64,000 nucleotides of DNA from an uncultured Chitinophagales bacterium. Lineage in GTDB: Bacteria > Bacteroidota > Bacteroidia > Chitinophagales > Chitinophagaceae. Made by a program: the position numbers and the translations under genes. The DNA lies in assembly GCA_946886475.1 (NCBI GenBank), contig CAMPIQ010000003.1, positions 7,371 through 71,370 of the forward strand, read 5' to 3'. This document shows, in pieces, positions 38,063 through 47,229 of the stretch (positions are counted from its first letter, which is position 1; each line of letters starts with the position of its first letter). A model generated the notes under the pieces. That model worked only from the letters and a program-made list of their open reading frames with translations. It searched no databases and was not told the DNA's origin.

Positions 38063-38473
38063 TTAATAGTTATCCCTGTATCCACCGCCGCCGCTACTGC
38101 CGCCGCGATTGTAACCACCGCCGCCGCCGCCGTTACCGCCACGGTATCCGCCGCCACCGCCGCCTTTTTTAAAGCCGCCGCCGCCGCCTCCACCGAAGCC
38201 GCCTCTTTTCTTAAAGCCGCCGCTGCCTTCTTCTTTAGGGCGTGATTCATTCACCACTAAATTCCTGCCTTCAACTTCACTTCCGTTAAGTTGGGCGATG
38301 GCTGCCTGCGCTTGTTCATCATTTGACATTTCCACAAAACCAAAGCCTTTGCTTCTCTGTGTGAATTTGTCCATAACGATTTTGGCAGAAGATACTTCAC
38401 CATACGGTGCAAACAGGTTGGCCAGGTCCTGATCTTTAAGACCCCAGCTGAGGTTTCCTACGTAAATGTTCAT
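38063..38473 (-). CDS. RRM RNA-binding protein with glycine-rich tail
   Basis: This 136-residue protein has one RRM at 1-80 with RNP2 (IYVGNL) and RNP1 (KGFGFVEM), followed by a tail of about 55 residues dominated by Gly with Lys/Arg/Tyr (GGGGGYRGGN-type repeats). This matches the single-RRM RNA-binding proteins of cyanobacteria and Bacteroidota, often linked to cold or stress. The glycine-rich tail is encoded by CCGCCG-type triplet repeats on the plus strand, prone to length change. Confidence 0.93.
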   Translation of the reverse strand: MNIYVGNLSWGLKDQDLANLFAPYGEVSSAKIVMDKFTQRSKGFGFVEMSNDEQAQAAIAQLNGSEVEGRNLVVNESRPKEEGSGGFKKRGGFGGGGGGGFKKGGGGGGYRGGNGGGGGGYNRGGSSGGGGYRDNY

Positions 38474-38625
38474 TTTGAGAAAAAATTTAAAAAAAATAAA
38501 AGGTGTTTACAGCCAACAGAAAACATGAACATTTACGCAACGTTCAATGAGATCGTGAAACTGAAAGAACACAAATCATAACGAATATAAGGAAAATAAA
38601 TTCATAAAAATAGTACCCGGAAAAG

Positions 38626-38654
38626 AAAACTGCCCCCAAAAGGAGGCAGTTTTT
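38626..38654 (-). terminator. terminator of the T9SS protein gene at 38674
   Basis: AAAACTGCC pairs with GGCAGTTTT around a 10-nt loop, with T-rich flanks on both strands. It lies 20 bp beyond the stop of the minus-strand gene. Confidence 0.75.
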
Positions 38655-38673
38655 AATAACTAAACCTGGTATA

Positions 38674-39879
38674 TTATTGTTTTACAAAGGTTGTGGTCTC
38701 AATTTTACCATCACCATTCACTACTTTAATAACATACATTCCTGCACTCAGGTTACTTACGTCCATCATGGTATTTGAAATACCCTGGCCTGGCGTAACC
38801 ATTTTAAGTATCCTGCCATCAATTGTACTGAGGGTGATTCTTGCCCTGGTATCAAGCCTGTCGTGTTGTAAAGTGATCTGGCTGCTGGCCGGGCTGGGAT
38901 ATACTTTCAGGTCGCTGGTAAAGCTGGTATTGTCCTTAAAGCGGATGATGCCGCTGTATTTGATCTTACCATCTATGTCAACACTCTTTATCCTGTAAAA
39001 TACCTGTGCTGCTTTACTGGTGCGGTCAATGGTCCCGTACACTCTTGTTCCCTGAACGGCATTTACTGTTCCTACAGTGTTAAAAGAAATACCGTTTAAA
39101 CTCTTTTCCAGCTGATATTCTCTTACATCAACTTCATCAGCCACATCCCATTTTACTTCAACGCCATTGTCAATTTTATTGGCAGCTACACCAAGGAAAT
39201 TAACTGGCAGTGGAGCAGCTTCCGTACCACCAATGGAGAGGTCATCAAATACAGTAAATGCAGGTTCTGCAATTTCATAAGTAACCTCAACCCTGTAGGC
39301 TACACCTGGTGCATTGGTGATGTCCTCATCAATCAGCCGGATACACACATTACCCTGCATGCCTGAAATCTGTGGAGCGCCACCTGTGTAAGGGGTAGGG
39401 GGCGTGGAAAAATCTGTGAATTCATGAAAATTTGAGGTTGCAATTACATTGTAAACTGTAAATTCTCCCTGAGGAGTTGCACTGATCACCCGTACCTGAA
39501 AGCGGTTTACAGAAGGGTTAGGAACTACATAGTAGAATCCTACATCAAAAATCCCAACCGGATTGGGGTTGGCATACAAAGGTGAAATTATGGATACCAG
39601 CCTCATACCGCCTCCACCTGGAACAGGAGGAACTGTACTTACACCATCAACTTCCGACCACCATCCCTGGCTGGTATTGAAGTAAAATGAACTGTTTCCA
39701 TAATAAATTGAAGGAGAATGAAAACCCTGATCATCCGTGTTGAAATTGGCAGTAACATTACTGCAATCACCACTGTTTGATATTGAGGTTACTCCCTGGA
39801 TCTGGGCATTGACACTGCCGCTGAAGGCAATCAATGCAATTAACATTAGGGTTCTGGAGAACGAGTAGACATGTTTCAT
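38674..39879 (-). CDS. secreted protein with T9SS type A sorting domain
   Basis: This 401-residue protein has a signal peptide (cleavage after about VNAQ), a beta-rich N-terminal domain with low recognisable homology, and the linker LPVNFLGVAAN. Its C-terminal sorting domain (about 325-401) has LKVYPSPASSQITL, then GRILKMV and MYVIKV. Such proteins are exported by the type IX secretion system and anchored or released at the cell surface. No enzymatic domain is recognised. Confidence 0.82.
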   Translation of the reverse strand: MKHVYSFSRTLMLIALIAFSGSVNAQIQGVTSISNSGDCSNVTANFNTDDQGFHSPSIYYGNSSFYFNTSQGWWSEVDGVSTVPPVPGGGGMRLVSIISPLYANPNPVGIFDVGFYYVVPNPSVNRFQVRVISATPQGEFTVYNVIATSNFHEFTDFSTPPTPYTGGAPQISGMQGNVCIRLIDEDITNAPGVAYRVEVTYEIAEPAFTVFDDLSIGGTEAAPLPVNFLGVAANKIDNGVEVKWDVADEVDVREYQLEKSLNGISFNTVGTVNAVQGTRVYGTIDRTSKAAQVFYRIKSVDIDGKIKYSGIIRFKDNTSFTSDLKVYPSPASSQITLQHDRLDTRARITLSTIDGRILKMVTPGQGISNTMMDVSNLSAGMYVIKVVNGDGKIETTTFVKQ

Positions 39880-40021
39880 AGTCGCTAATTATAAATGATT
39901 AATAGAAAAACTAAACTCTAAAGTTTCAGGGGTCTGGCTGATAGTTTTTCGCGACTAAGCGTTTAAGGAAAATGGATACGGTAGTAGTGTTATCAAAAAC
40001 TGTTCCTTAGAAAATTGGAGG

Positions 40022-40058
40022 GGGAATTCAATGGATTGGGGAAGGGAATTCAATGGAT
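40022..40058. repeat. 15-bp direct repeat with 22-bp period
   Basis: GGGAATTCAATGGAT occurs at 40022-40036 and 40044-40058. It lies between the T9SS gene (start 39879) and the rplI terminator. Starts are two helical turns apart, so it could be an operator or simple duplication. Confidence 0.55.
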
Positions 40059-40101
40059 GGTATACAAAAAAAAACATTTTTTGTGTAATTTCATAGTGTT
40101 C

Positions 40102-40135
40102 AAAAAAAAAGCCTGCAAAATAATTTGCAGGCTTT
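40102..40135 (-). terminator. terminator of the rpsF-rpsR-rplI operon
   Basis: AAAGCCTGCAAA pairs with TTTGCAGGCTTT over 12 bp with a 4-nt loop. On the minus strand a run of nine T follows. It lies about 20 bp below the rplI stop. Confidence 0.9.
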
Positions 40136-40152
40136 ACAATTTATTGTGGTAA

Positions 40153-40599
40153 TTATTCAGCAACCACTTCAAAACTTACTTCGGCATGCTGTCCATTTCC
40201 GAAATCAATAGAAGCTTTATAAGTACCCAGCTCTTTTACTTCGTCTGTAATGTTTATTTTCTTACGATCGATATCATAACCTTTCTGGTCCCTGATGGCA
40301 CGGCTTATCTGTAAAGGAGTTACGCTGCCGAAGATCTTTCCGCTGGTACCCGTTTTGGCTCCAACTTTCAGAGGCGCTTCGTTTAATTTAGCGATAACAC
40401 TGTTCATCTGGGCCAGCATCTGGTCCTCTTTCTTCCTGGCCACCTTTAATCTTTCATCCAGTTGTTTGCGGTTGGAAGGATTGGCTTCTACTGCAAACCC
40501 ACGTGGGATAAGGAAATTACGGGCATAGCCGTTCTTTACCTTTACCATTTCGTTTCTTCCGCCAAGATTATCAACATCTTGAATTAAAATAATTTCCAT
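40153..40599 (-). CDS. rplI: 50S ribosomal protein L9
   Basis: This 148-residue protein has the canonical L9 N-terminus (MEIILIQDVDNLGGRNEMVKVKNGYARNFLIP-type sequence), a long central helix and the C-terminal domain. It binds 23S rRNA near the L1 stalk. It is the last gene of rpsF-rpsR-rplI and is followed by a strong terminator. The gap to rpsR (about 95 bp) holds a TCCCGC/GCGGGA hairpin. Confidence 0.98.
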   Translation of the reverse strand: MEIILIQDVDNLGGRNEMVKVKNGYARNFLIPRGFAVEANPSNRKQLDERLKVARKKEDQMLAQMNSVIAKLNEAPLKVGAKTGTSGKIFGSVTPLQISRAIRDQKGYDIDRKKINITDEVKELGTYKASIDFGNGQHAEVSFEVVAE

Positions 40600-40645
40600 T
40601 TTGTTGTTTTTAGTCCCCAGAGCCCAATCTGAGATTGTGACTGTC

Positions 40646-40661
40646 TCCCGCGCCTGCGGGA
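40646..40661. repeat. short GC-rich hairpin between rpsR and rplI
   Basis: TCCCGC-GCCT-GCGGGA forms a 6-bp stem with a 4-nt loop and no T-run. It resembles the hairpins inserted in the tRNA-derived repeats near 3.5 kb. Confidence 0.6.
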
Positions 40662-40694
40662 TTAGGGAATGGTACTAAATAATTGTTTACTACG

Positions 40695-40961
40695 CTATTT
40701 CAAAAGATCTGTAACATAAGGCAATAAAGACATCTGACGTGCTTTCTTAACTGCATCACTTACTTTACGCTGGTATTTCAATGAATTACCGGTAATTCGG
40801 CGTGGCAACATTTTACCCTGCTCGTTCAGGAATTTCTTCAGGAACTCTACATCTTTATAGTCTATGTAGCGGATGCCATATTTTTTAAAGCGGCAAAACT
40901 TTTTCGGACGCTTCTCCTGTTTAATGGCGGTCAGGTATTTAATTTCATTTGGACGTGCCAT
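40695..40961 (-). CDS. rpsR: 30S ribosomal protein S18
   Basis: This 88-residue protein has the conserved S18 core with [16 protein letters not shown] and the basic block [24 protein letters not shown]. It binds 16S rRNA as a heterodimer with S6. The start lies 3 bp below the rpsF stop, the usual gene order. The basic N-terminus and length are normal. Confidence 0.98.
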   Translation of the reverse strand: MARPNEIKYLTAIKQEKRPKKFCRFKKYGIRYIDYKDVEFLKKFLNEQGKMLPRRITGNSLKYQRKVSDAVKKARQMSLLPYVTDLLK

Positions 40962-40964
40962 AAA

Positions 40965-41321
40965 TTAAGCCTCCTGTACTTTTTCAGTTCCTGTTGGTAC
41001 GCCACTTCTCTTTTTTGCATTATACTCGACGGCGTATTTGTCGAGCCTGGTTGCCATGTGACGGAGAACACTCTCATCACGTAGAAGCTGGATCTTCAGC
41101 TTCTCATTGAAGTCGGATGGCGCAGTAAATTCCACAACCCAGTATAAACCTGTGGTTTTTTTCTGGATCGGGTACGCCAGTGATTTTAGTCCCCAGGGAT
41201 TTTCCGCAACGATCTGGCCGCCATTATCGGTTACCAGGGTTGTGTACTTTTTCTGAGCAGCTTTGAATTCATCATCGCTCAGAACCGGGGTAAAAATCAC
41301 CATCAATTCGTAATTGTTCAT
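40965..41321 (-). CDS. rpsF: 30S ribosomal protein S6
   Basis: This 118-residue protein has the S6 fold: MNNYELMVIFTPVLSD at the N-terminus, then NPWGLKSLAYPIQKKTTGLYW and LRDESVLRHM. It is the first gene of rpsF-rpsR-rplI and pairs with S18. A full Bacteroidota -7 box lies 76 bp upstream, giving a leader of about 70 nt. Length is slightly above the E. coli core because of a short C-terminal tail. Confidence 0.98.
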   Translation of the reverse strand: MNNYELMVIFTPVLSDDEFKAAQKKYTTLVTDNGGQIVAENPWGLKSLAYPIQKKTTGLYWVVEFTAPSDFNEKLKIQLLRDESVLRHMATRLDKYAVEYNAKKRSGVPTGTEKVQEA

Positions 41322-41396
41322 TACCCTTGTGTTTTGTGATTAAATAAAATTGTTTTTCCCTTCATCATATGAATGATCATTTTTTTGAAGGGAGCG

Positions 41397-41404
41397 CAAA
41401 GGTA
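41397..41404 (-). promoter_or_regulatory. -7 promoter box of rpsF
   Basis: The minus strand reads TACCTTTG, a full match to TAnnTTTG. A TTG lies about 24 bp upstream (at the long end of the usual -33 distance). The leader of about 70 nt could hold S6:S18 feedback control, but I see no certain structure. Confidence 0.65.
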
Positions 41405-41501
41405 AGGCGGGGAATCCAGATTTGCAGGCAACCGGGGTGGGAATTTTAGAACCCGTTGTTAAATTCTTTCCGGATTGTCAAAGGTAAGCATGAAAAAAGA
41501 A

Positions 41502-41524
41502 AAAGGGGGCCCTACGCCCCCTTT
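41502..41524 (-). terminator. terminator of the large T9SS protein gene
   Basis: AAAGGGGGC pairs with GCCCCCTTT around a 5-nt loop; a T-rich stretch follows on the minus strand. It is 18 bp beyond the stop at 41542. Confidence 0.85.
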
Positions 41525-41541
41525 CAACGCCCGGGTCAATA

Positions 41542-44019
41542 CTACCACTTAATGAACTGCGACCTGAGAATGGCGTCACCACTGATCTGCACACTGTACC
41601 AGCCAGGTTGCAGACGGCTTACTGTCAGGTTTTGGGTGATGGCGCCTCCCTGATGGTGAACAGAACGTTGCATTACGATCCTTCCCGAAACGTCGTAGAT
41701 CTTTATTTCATATTTACCTGCGGATAGATTACCTGCCTGGATCAACAGCTCATCTCCCGGCACCGGATTTGGATATATCCGGAGATTCCCGGTAGTTGAA
41801 TGGGTGGAGATCCGGATAATGGAACTGAAAGCTTTGTTCCCATTCAGCTCAACAGAGCCGATCCTGTAAAAATTATTTCCGGGAACGGGATTCTTATCAA
41901 TGACCCTGTAGTAGGCTTTACTGCCATCGTTTTTGCCGGGTTTCAATGTATCAACCGCGATAAAATGATTTCCGTCCATGGATCTTTCGATTATATATTC
42001 ATCGAGGTTTTCTTCAATTTCATTTCCAAATTCCAGTTGAATTCCATTTGCAACCTGAAAGGCTTTTAAGCTTGTAAATCTTACAGGTAATGGTCCATTG
42101 GCCAGAGGATTACCTGTTACTGAAATATCATCAAGGGCAAATTCGTCCCGGCTGCCGGTACCGGACACATCTGCACTGCTCCATCTTATATATAAATACT
42201 GGCCGGGAAGAATATCAAAACCTGTTATTTCCGCAGTTTTAGCATACATCATCCAGGCTGGTGAAGGATCGGCAGCTGCAGGTGAGGAATGGTCAAGAAT
42301 AGTGATATCTGTATAATTGATATGATCCGTTGAATAGGAAATATTAAATGAACTGCTCCGGTCAGCATTATTAAATACATACAATGTATAAGCAATGCCC
42401 AGCTGTTTTAAATTGACCCCCGTTTGGTTTTGAATGCGTAAGGTAATTGTTCCCGGAGCCCAGTCATTTGTTCCCGGTTGAAAGCCTAAGGCCCTGTTTC
42501 CCGGTGCAAATGGTTCAAAGGAGTACATGCCTCCTGTGGAGGGATGTGTATTGGTGAATCCACGTGCATAGTCTCCGCTTGTTTTGGTTTCATTAAAATC
42601 CATATTCCCGTCTGTCCAGCCGGCAACTGCCCAGGCACCGGAACTTAATTGACCAAAAACAGGAGCAGGAGCAAACCCGGTTCCATTATACTGGCCATTA
42701 TTTGCTTCATAGGACGTATGGTCAAAATCAATAAGAAAGGATGTATTCATTGCCGACAGCTGAAAACCTGATAGTCCGCCATTGGTTATCTGGTTTGCTA
42801 TTACTGCATTGGCTGCATAATTAATGGCTTCAGGCACTGTTGCCTGATTATATTCAAAAACTGCAACGTGGTATACGGTTGAAGGAGACAGGCCGCTTAC
42901 CTGTACCTGGGTTCCTGTGCCGGAATAAACTACATATTCGCCGGGTTCAGTAGATTGACCGGATCCAAAAACAGGAGATGAGTTGTAATTTATTCCATCT
43001 ACCGGAATATCGTTCACAATACTTCCGGCCTTCATAATTACAATCCTTCCGCTTCCGTCACCTGCAGTAAAATTGATATCAAATCCATTCGTTGAAACAT
43101 TGGAAAAATGAATGGTTGATGTAGTTGCAGGTTCTTCCGGCAGCACTAATCCTGCAACCTGAATACTTTGCGGAACAGCTGCGTTGCTATTGACCTGTAT
43201 TTGTCCGCCATTTATTCCATAAGTAATGGAATGCTGTCTTACATAAACTGTGGTTGCCATCACCGATCCCGCTGACTGAGGTAATATCACCAGGGTATTA
43301 TAACCTGAATTTATATTCAGGGATAATTCGTAGCCTTCAGGTGCGGTAATATGGATGTCATCTGTAAGCGCGGATCCACCTACTGAAAAAGATTGGGGAT
43401 TTGAAGGTGCACCAAAAAGAGAATTAAATGAATTGAGACTGGAAGCAATATTGATAAGGGGTGAATTAACCTGCGGCAAAACCGATCCTTCAAATGTAAA
43501 ATCATTGATGCTGAAAGTGCCGGCAGTACTGCTTCCTCCCCACCCATAGATCCTGAAGCTTATGGTTGTTTGAATGTTCTGAAAAACAGAGCCGGTAAGG
43601 TTTACTGTGGAACCGGTAGCGCTCAATGCGGCTACTTCACTGGTAAACCCATCAACACTGGACCTTAATGAAAATTGTACAGGTCCGGATGCAGATGCCT
43701 GTCCCGTAAAAACAAAACTGTTGAAATTGATACTGTTGCCTGCTTCAGGAGAAAGGATGAATTCAAAATAATCGTTTTCATCCGGTATTACACCAATGCT
43801 CCATCCACTTGCATTATAACGGTTATTGCTATTCGATCCTGTTATGCCGGTCCCTCTTCCTATACCGGAAGCAATGAGGTTGGGGTCTGTTACCTGGCCT
43901 TCAGTATATGGATTGGATGTATTTGGGTTGGTGCCAGTAATTGTATTTGAGAAAATTGCCTGCGGCCACAACATTCCGTAACAACATAAGAATACCACAG
44001 TGATGAAAAGCTTTCTCAT
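41542..44019 (-). CDS. large secreted multi-domain protein with T9SS type A sorting domain
   Basis: This 825-residue protein has a signal peptide ending near MLWPQAI. A beta-rich N-terminal region and an FN3-like stretch (VSGLSPSTVYHVAVFEYN) follow. Then comes a choice-of-anchor/jelly-roll region (GNRALGFQPG) and the spacer LPVRFTSLKAFQVANG. The C-terminal sorting domain runs from LRIYPNPVPGDELLIQ to SQFIKW. It is exported by T9SS and probably surface-exposed. No catalytic motif is recognised. Confidence 0.85.
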   Translation of the reverse strand: MRKLFITVVFLCCYGMLWPQAIFSNTITGTNPNTSNPYTEGQVTDPNLIASGIGRGTGITGSNSNNRYNASGWSIGVIPDENDYFEFILSPEAGNSINFNSFVFTGQASASGPVQFSLRSSVDGFTSEVAALSATGSTVNLTGSVFQNIQTTISFRIYGWGGSSTAGTFSINDFTFEGSVLPQVNSPLINIASSLNSFNSLFGAPSNPQSFSVGGSALTDDIHITAPEGYELSLNINSGYNTLVILPQSAGSVMATTVYVRQHSITYGINGGQIQVNSNAAVPQSIQVAGLVLPEEPATTSTIHFSNVSTNGFDINFTAGDGSGRIVIMKAGSIVNDIPVDGINYNSSPVFGSGQSTEPGEYVVYSGTGTQVQVSGLSPSTVYHVAVFEYNQATVPEAINYAANAVIANQITNGGLSGFQLSAMNTSFLIDFDHTSYEANNGQYNGTGFAPAPVFGQLSSGAWAVAGWTDGNMDFNETKTSGDYARGFTNTHPSTGGMYSFEPFAPGNRALGFQPGTNDWAPGTITLRIQNQTGVNLKQLGIAYTLYVFNNADRSSSFNISYSTDHINYTDITILDHSSPAAADPSPAWMMYAKTAEITGFDILPGQYLYIRWSSADVSGTGSRDEFALDDISVTGNPLANGPLPVRFTSLKAFQVANGIQLEFGNEIEENLDEYIIERSMDGNHFIAVDTLKPGKNDGSKAYYRVIDKNPVPGNNFYRIGSVELNGNKAFSSIIRISTHSTTGNLRIYPNPVPGDELLIQAGNLSAGKYEIKIYDVSGRIVMQRSVHHQGGAITQNLTVSRLQPGWYSVQISGDAILRSQFIKW

Positions 44020-44168
44020 AAAAACATTTTTATCCTTGTGCTAAACTATAGAGGGGGGAAAGCTGTTCAAGGAGAAAATAAACAGGATTTTCTGTTTTTT
44101 TTCCCCTTATTTATATCAGATTATAACTTGCGGTATCAGGCGTCCGGATTTTGGAATTATCAATTGCT

Positions 44169-45194
44169 TTATCCGGTTTCCCTTGTATTTATATACAATT
44201 CCTTAACCAGCACAATTATGATCACCATGAGAGGAGTGGCCAGAACCAGGCCCCAGGCACCGGTTAAAGGAGAAATGAGTAATTGTGCAATTATGATCAG
44301 GGCAGGGGGGATGCTTACCAGCTTCTGTTGAACCATTGGAGTAATAAAATTACTTTCCAGCACCTGTATCAGTATGTAGAGGCCTGCAACCAATAATGCT
44401 GTTGTAGAACTGTCCATGAGCCCAATAAGAACTGCAGGGATCATGGCAATGAGAGGCCCAAAATTGGGAATGAAATTTAGCAAGCCTGCAATGATGGCAA
44501 GCGCCAGCCACATGGGTACTCCAATTATTGCCAGTCCAATTGATGAAAGTATGGTAACCACCAGCATGGCCAGTAACTGTCCCTTCAGCCATTTTTTAAG
44601 ATTTTCAGCCAGCTTTCTCAAAACGTCATCTGTCTTCTTCTGGTGGCCGGGTGGTGCCAGTTTCACTATCCCGCTTTTATAGAGCTTGGGCGACACTGTA
44701 AAAAAAATGCCGATGAACAAAACCACATAGATATCACCCAGTATACCAAAAGTTGATTTAAAAAGTGTACCCGCTGTGGTTTCAATATTTTTTTGAGTTT
44801 GTGGCGATGAAATCTTTTCAACGATCTTTTTTCCTATGGCTGATTTCTGTAAATAGGTTTTTGCGTTTTCAATTGTAGTAGGCAGGGTTTCAGTTAGTGC
44901 GGCTACCTGGGCCTGGAATTTAGCTCCGATCATCCAGAATACAAAGATCAGTAACAAGAGGCTGCCGATAATTGAAGTGGCCAGGCAGGCTCCTTCTTTC
45001 CAATTGGTTTTCCTGCATATGTAGCCGCTTAGTCCCCTGAAATAAACTGCAATCAGCGTACCTGCCAGCAATAACAACATCACACTGAATGTTGCCCTGA
45101 ATAATAGAATGATAATGGCAATAAAGGCCAATATCCCTCCTGCAATCCAGATCTTTTGGGGATAGGTATAGTTATCGTCCTTGCGTGCTGTCAT
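44169..45194 (-). CDS. AI-2E family transporter (PerM/UPF0118)
   Basis: This 341-residue integral membrane protein has about 8 helices. Two helices are near the N-terminus (20-60). A long cytosolic or periplasmic loop with TLPTTIENAKTYLQKSAIGK follows. The conserved C-terminal block is LNFIPNFGPLIAMIPAVLIGL. Family members export autoinducer-2 or act as Na+/H+ antiporters; the substrate here is unknown. It is divergent from the GH15 operon. Confidence 0.9.
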   Translation of the reverse strand: MTARKDDNYTYPQKIWIAGGILAFIAIIILLFRATFSVMLLLLAGTLIAVYFRGLSGYICRKTNWKEGACLATSIIGSLLLLIFVFWMIGAKFQAQVAALTETLPTTIENAKTYLQKSAIGKKIVEKISSPQTQKNIETTAGTLFKSTFGILGDIYVVLFIGIFFTVSPKLYKSGIVKLAPPGHQKKTDDVLRKLAENLKKWLKGQLLAMLVVTILSSIGLAIIGVPMWLALAIIAGLLNFIPNFGPLIAMIPAVLIGLMDSSTTALLVAGLYILIQVLESNFITPMVQQKLVSIPPALIIIAQLLISPLTGAWGLVLATPLMVIIIVLVKELYINTRETG

Positions 45195-45314
45195 TTATAA
45201 TCTTAATTCTTGCCGTTCCTGAATGTATGGTTGTGATTGCAGCAACAATTCTGCCACCCCATACAACAGGTGTGCAGTACATTATTTAAAACCGGGAGCC
45301 AGGGCTTCATTCAA

Positions 45315-45332
45315 ATTAGAATTTCATTAAAG
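45315..45332 (+). promoter_or_regulatory. phased heptamer pair upstream of the GH15 operon (site D)
   Basis: ATTAGAA (45315-45321) is followed exactly 11 bp later by ATTAAAG (45326-45332, 5 of 7 matches). The same orientation and phasing are seen at sites A and B, relative to the downstream gene. It lies 68-85 bp before the GH15 start. Confidence 0.45.
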
Positions 45333-45399
45333 ATGGCATAATGCAACAGGTTTTAGAAAAGTTCATGCATGGTGGAACAGCTATTGTATAGATTGCGGT

Positions 45400-47229
45400 A
45401 TGCATTACCAGCCAATTGAGAATTATGGGGTCATTGGAGATCTCAATACCGTTGCCATGGTTGGACTAAATGGGTCCATTGATTTCATGTGTTTTCCCGA
45501 TTTTGATTCGCCATCTGTATTTGCTGCACTTCTTGATGATGAAAAAGGTGGAAAATTCCTTGTTTGTCCGGCTTTCGAAGGAATGAAATCAAAACAGTTA
45601 TACCTGCCCGATACCAATGTTTTGCTGACCCGTTTTTTATCAGAAGAAGGAGTGGGTGAGATCACTGATTTTATGCCCGTGGAAGAGTTATTCAATGGAA
45701 AGGAACTTATTCGCAGGGTCACTACCGTTAGAGGAGAAGTGCATTATAAAATGCTCTGTGCTCCCAGGTTCAATTATGCCCGCAGTACACACAGAATTGA
45801 AATGAAATCGGAAAATGAATTCATTTTTATCAGCGAAGGGGAAGACCGTACCATGTTAAGATTATACAGTTCCGTACCAATGAGCTTATCAGGTAATGAT
45901 GCAATAGCGGAATTTACACTGAGTGCCGGCCAAACAGCCGATTTTCTTCTTGAGACCGTTGACAAAAGTCATATTGAAGAAAAAGATTTTAAAACTTTTA
46001 TTACTAAAAGCCTTTTTGAAACGGTTAATTACTGGAAAAACTGGATCTCACAATCCAATTACCGCGGCAGGTGGATGGAAATTGTGAACAGGTCGGCCCT
46101 GGTTTTAAAACTGCTTACATCTTACCGCTATGGTTCCATTGTAGCAGCACCCACCTTCAGTATTCCTGAAAGCATAGGATTCAAACGCAACTGGGATTAC
46201 CGGTTTACCTGGATACGTGATGCATCGTTTACCGTTTATTCATTATTAAGAATGGGTTATTCCAAAGAAGCGGGTGCTTTTATGAACTGGGTTGAAAAAT
46301 TGTGCACAGATATCAAAGGACAAAACAGAATGGGTATCATGTATTCAATTGATGGTGACCGTCAGCTGGAGGAAATAATCCTCGACCATCTTGAAGGATA
46401 CATGAAGTCCAAACCGGTGCGCATTGGTAATGATGCCTACAGGCAGCTGCAACTGGATATCTATGGAGAATTGCTCGACTCGGTGTATGTGTTTGATAAA
46501 TATGGCGAGCCTATTTCACATGATTTCTGGAAGGACCTTAAAAATCAGATCGACTGGTTGATAACCGGCTGGGATCAGCCTGATGAAGGTATTTGGGAAG
46601 TGAGAGGGGGAAAGAAGAATTTTCTTTACTCAAGACTCATGTGCTGGGTTGCTTTTGACCGGGCCATTAAAATTGCAGCACACAGGTCTTTTCCGGTAAA
46701 CCCTCAATGGATAGTGGAGAGGGATAAGATATATAATAATATATTTTCTGAATTCTGGAATGAGGAGGAAAAAGCATTTATGCAATACCCGGGATCTTCA
46801 ACGGTTGATGCCTCTTCCTTACTCATGCCGCTTGTAAAATTCATCAGTCCTAAAGATCCAAGATGGCTTTCTACTTTGGATAAGATTGAAAAAGAACTGG
46901 TATCCGATTCGCTGGTTTACCGGTACCGGCCAGATTTAGCCGCTCCGGATGGTTTCACCAGTCATGAAGGTACTTTTTCCATGTGTACCTTCTGGTATGT
47001 GGAATGTTTGTCAAGAGCAGGGCAACTGGAGAAAGCAAGGTTCTATTTTGAAAAAATGCTTGGTTATGCCAATCACCTTGGCCTTTATTCTGAGCAGTTA
47101 GGATTCAGGGGTGAACACCTCGGCAATTTTCCACAGGCTTTTACCCACCTTGGACTGATCAGCGCTGCATATAGTCTGGATGAACAATTAGATGATGTAA
47201 GGAATAAAAACACAAACAATGTAATATGA
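45400..47229 (+). CDS. glycoside hydrolase family 15 protein (glucoamylase/trehalase-like)
   Basis: This 609-residue protein has the bacterial GH15 two-domain layout. An N-terminal beta-sandwich starts with IENYGVIGDLNTVAMVGLNGSIDFMCFPDF. The (alpha/alpha)6 barrel holds WDYRFTWIRDAS at about 266, the catalytic acid region DEGIWE, and the base region RGEHLGNFPQAFTHLGL near the C-terminus. It releases glucose from alpha-glucans or trehalose. No signal peptide is present, so it is cytoplasmic. Its linkage to trehalose-6-phosphate synthase favours a trehalase role, but the substrate is not proved. Its stop overlaps the next start by 4 bp. Confidence 0.92.
   Translation: MHYQPIENYGVIGDLNTVAMVGLNGSIDFMCFPDFDSPSVFAALLDDEKGGKFLVCPAFEGMKSKQLYLPDTNVLLTRFLSEEGVGEITDFMPVEELFNGKELIRRVTTVRGEVHYKMLCAPRFNYARSTHRIEMKSENEFIFISEGEDRTMLRLYSSVPMSLSGNDAIAEFTLSAGQTADFLLETVDKSHIEEKDFKTFITKSLFETVNYWKNWISQSNYRGRWMEIVNRSALVLKLLTSYRYGSIVAAPTFSIPESIGFKRNWDYRFTWIRDASFTVYSLLRMGYSKEAGAFMNWVEKLCTDIKGQNRMGIMYSIDGDRQLEEIILDHLEGYMKSKPVRIGNDAYRQLQLDIYGELLDSVYVFDKYGEPISHDFWKDLKNQIDWLITGWDQPDEGIWEVRGGKKNFLYSRLMCWVAFDRAIKIAAHRSFPVNPQWIVERDKIYNNIFSEFWNEEEKAFMQYPGSSTVDASSLLMPLVKFISPKDPRWLSTLDKIEKELVSDSLVYRYRPDLAAPDGFTSHEGTFSMCTFWYVECLSRAGQLEKARFYFEKMLGYANHLGLYSEQLGFRGEHLGNFPQAFTHLGLISAAYSLDEQLDDVRNKNTNNVI

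Noticed and set aside
38097..38200. Repeat of CCGCCG triplets looking like a short tandem array
   Set aside because: It is fully explained by the glycine-rich coding sequence; not a CRISPR or mobile element.
38056..38250. Alanine-rich minus-strand frame inside the RRM gene
   Set aside because: It is the out-of-frame reading of the glycine triplet repeats in the RRM tail.
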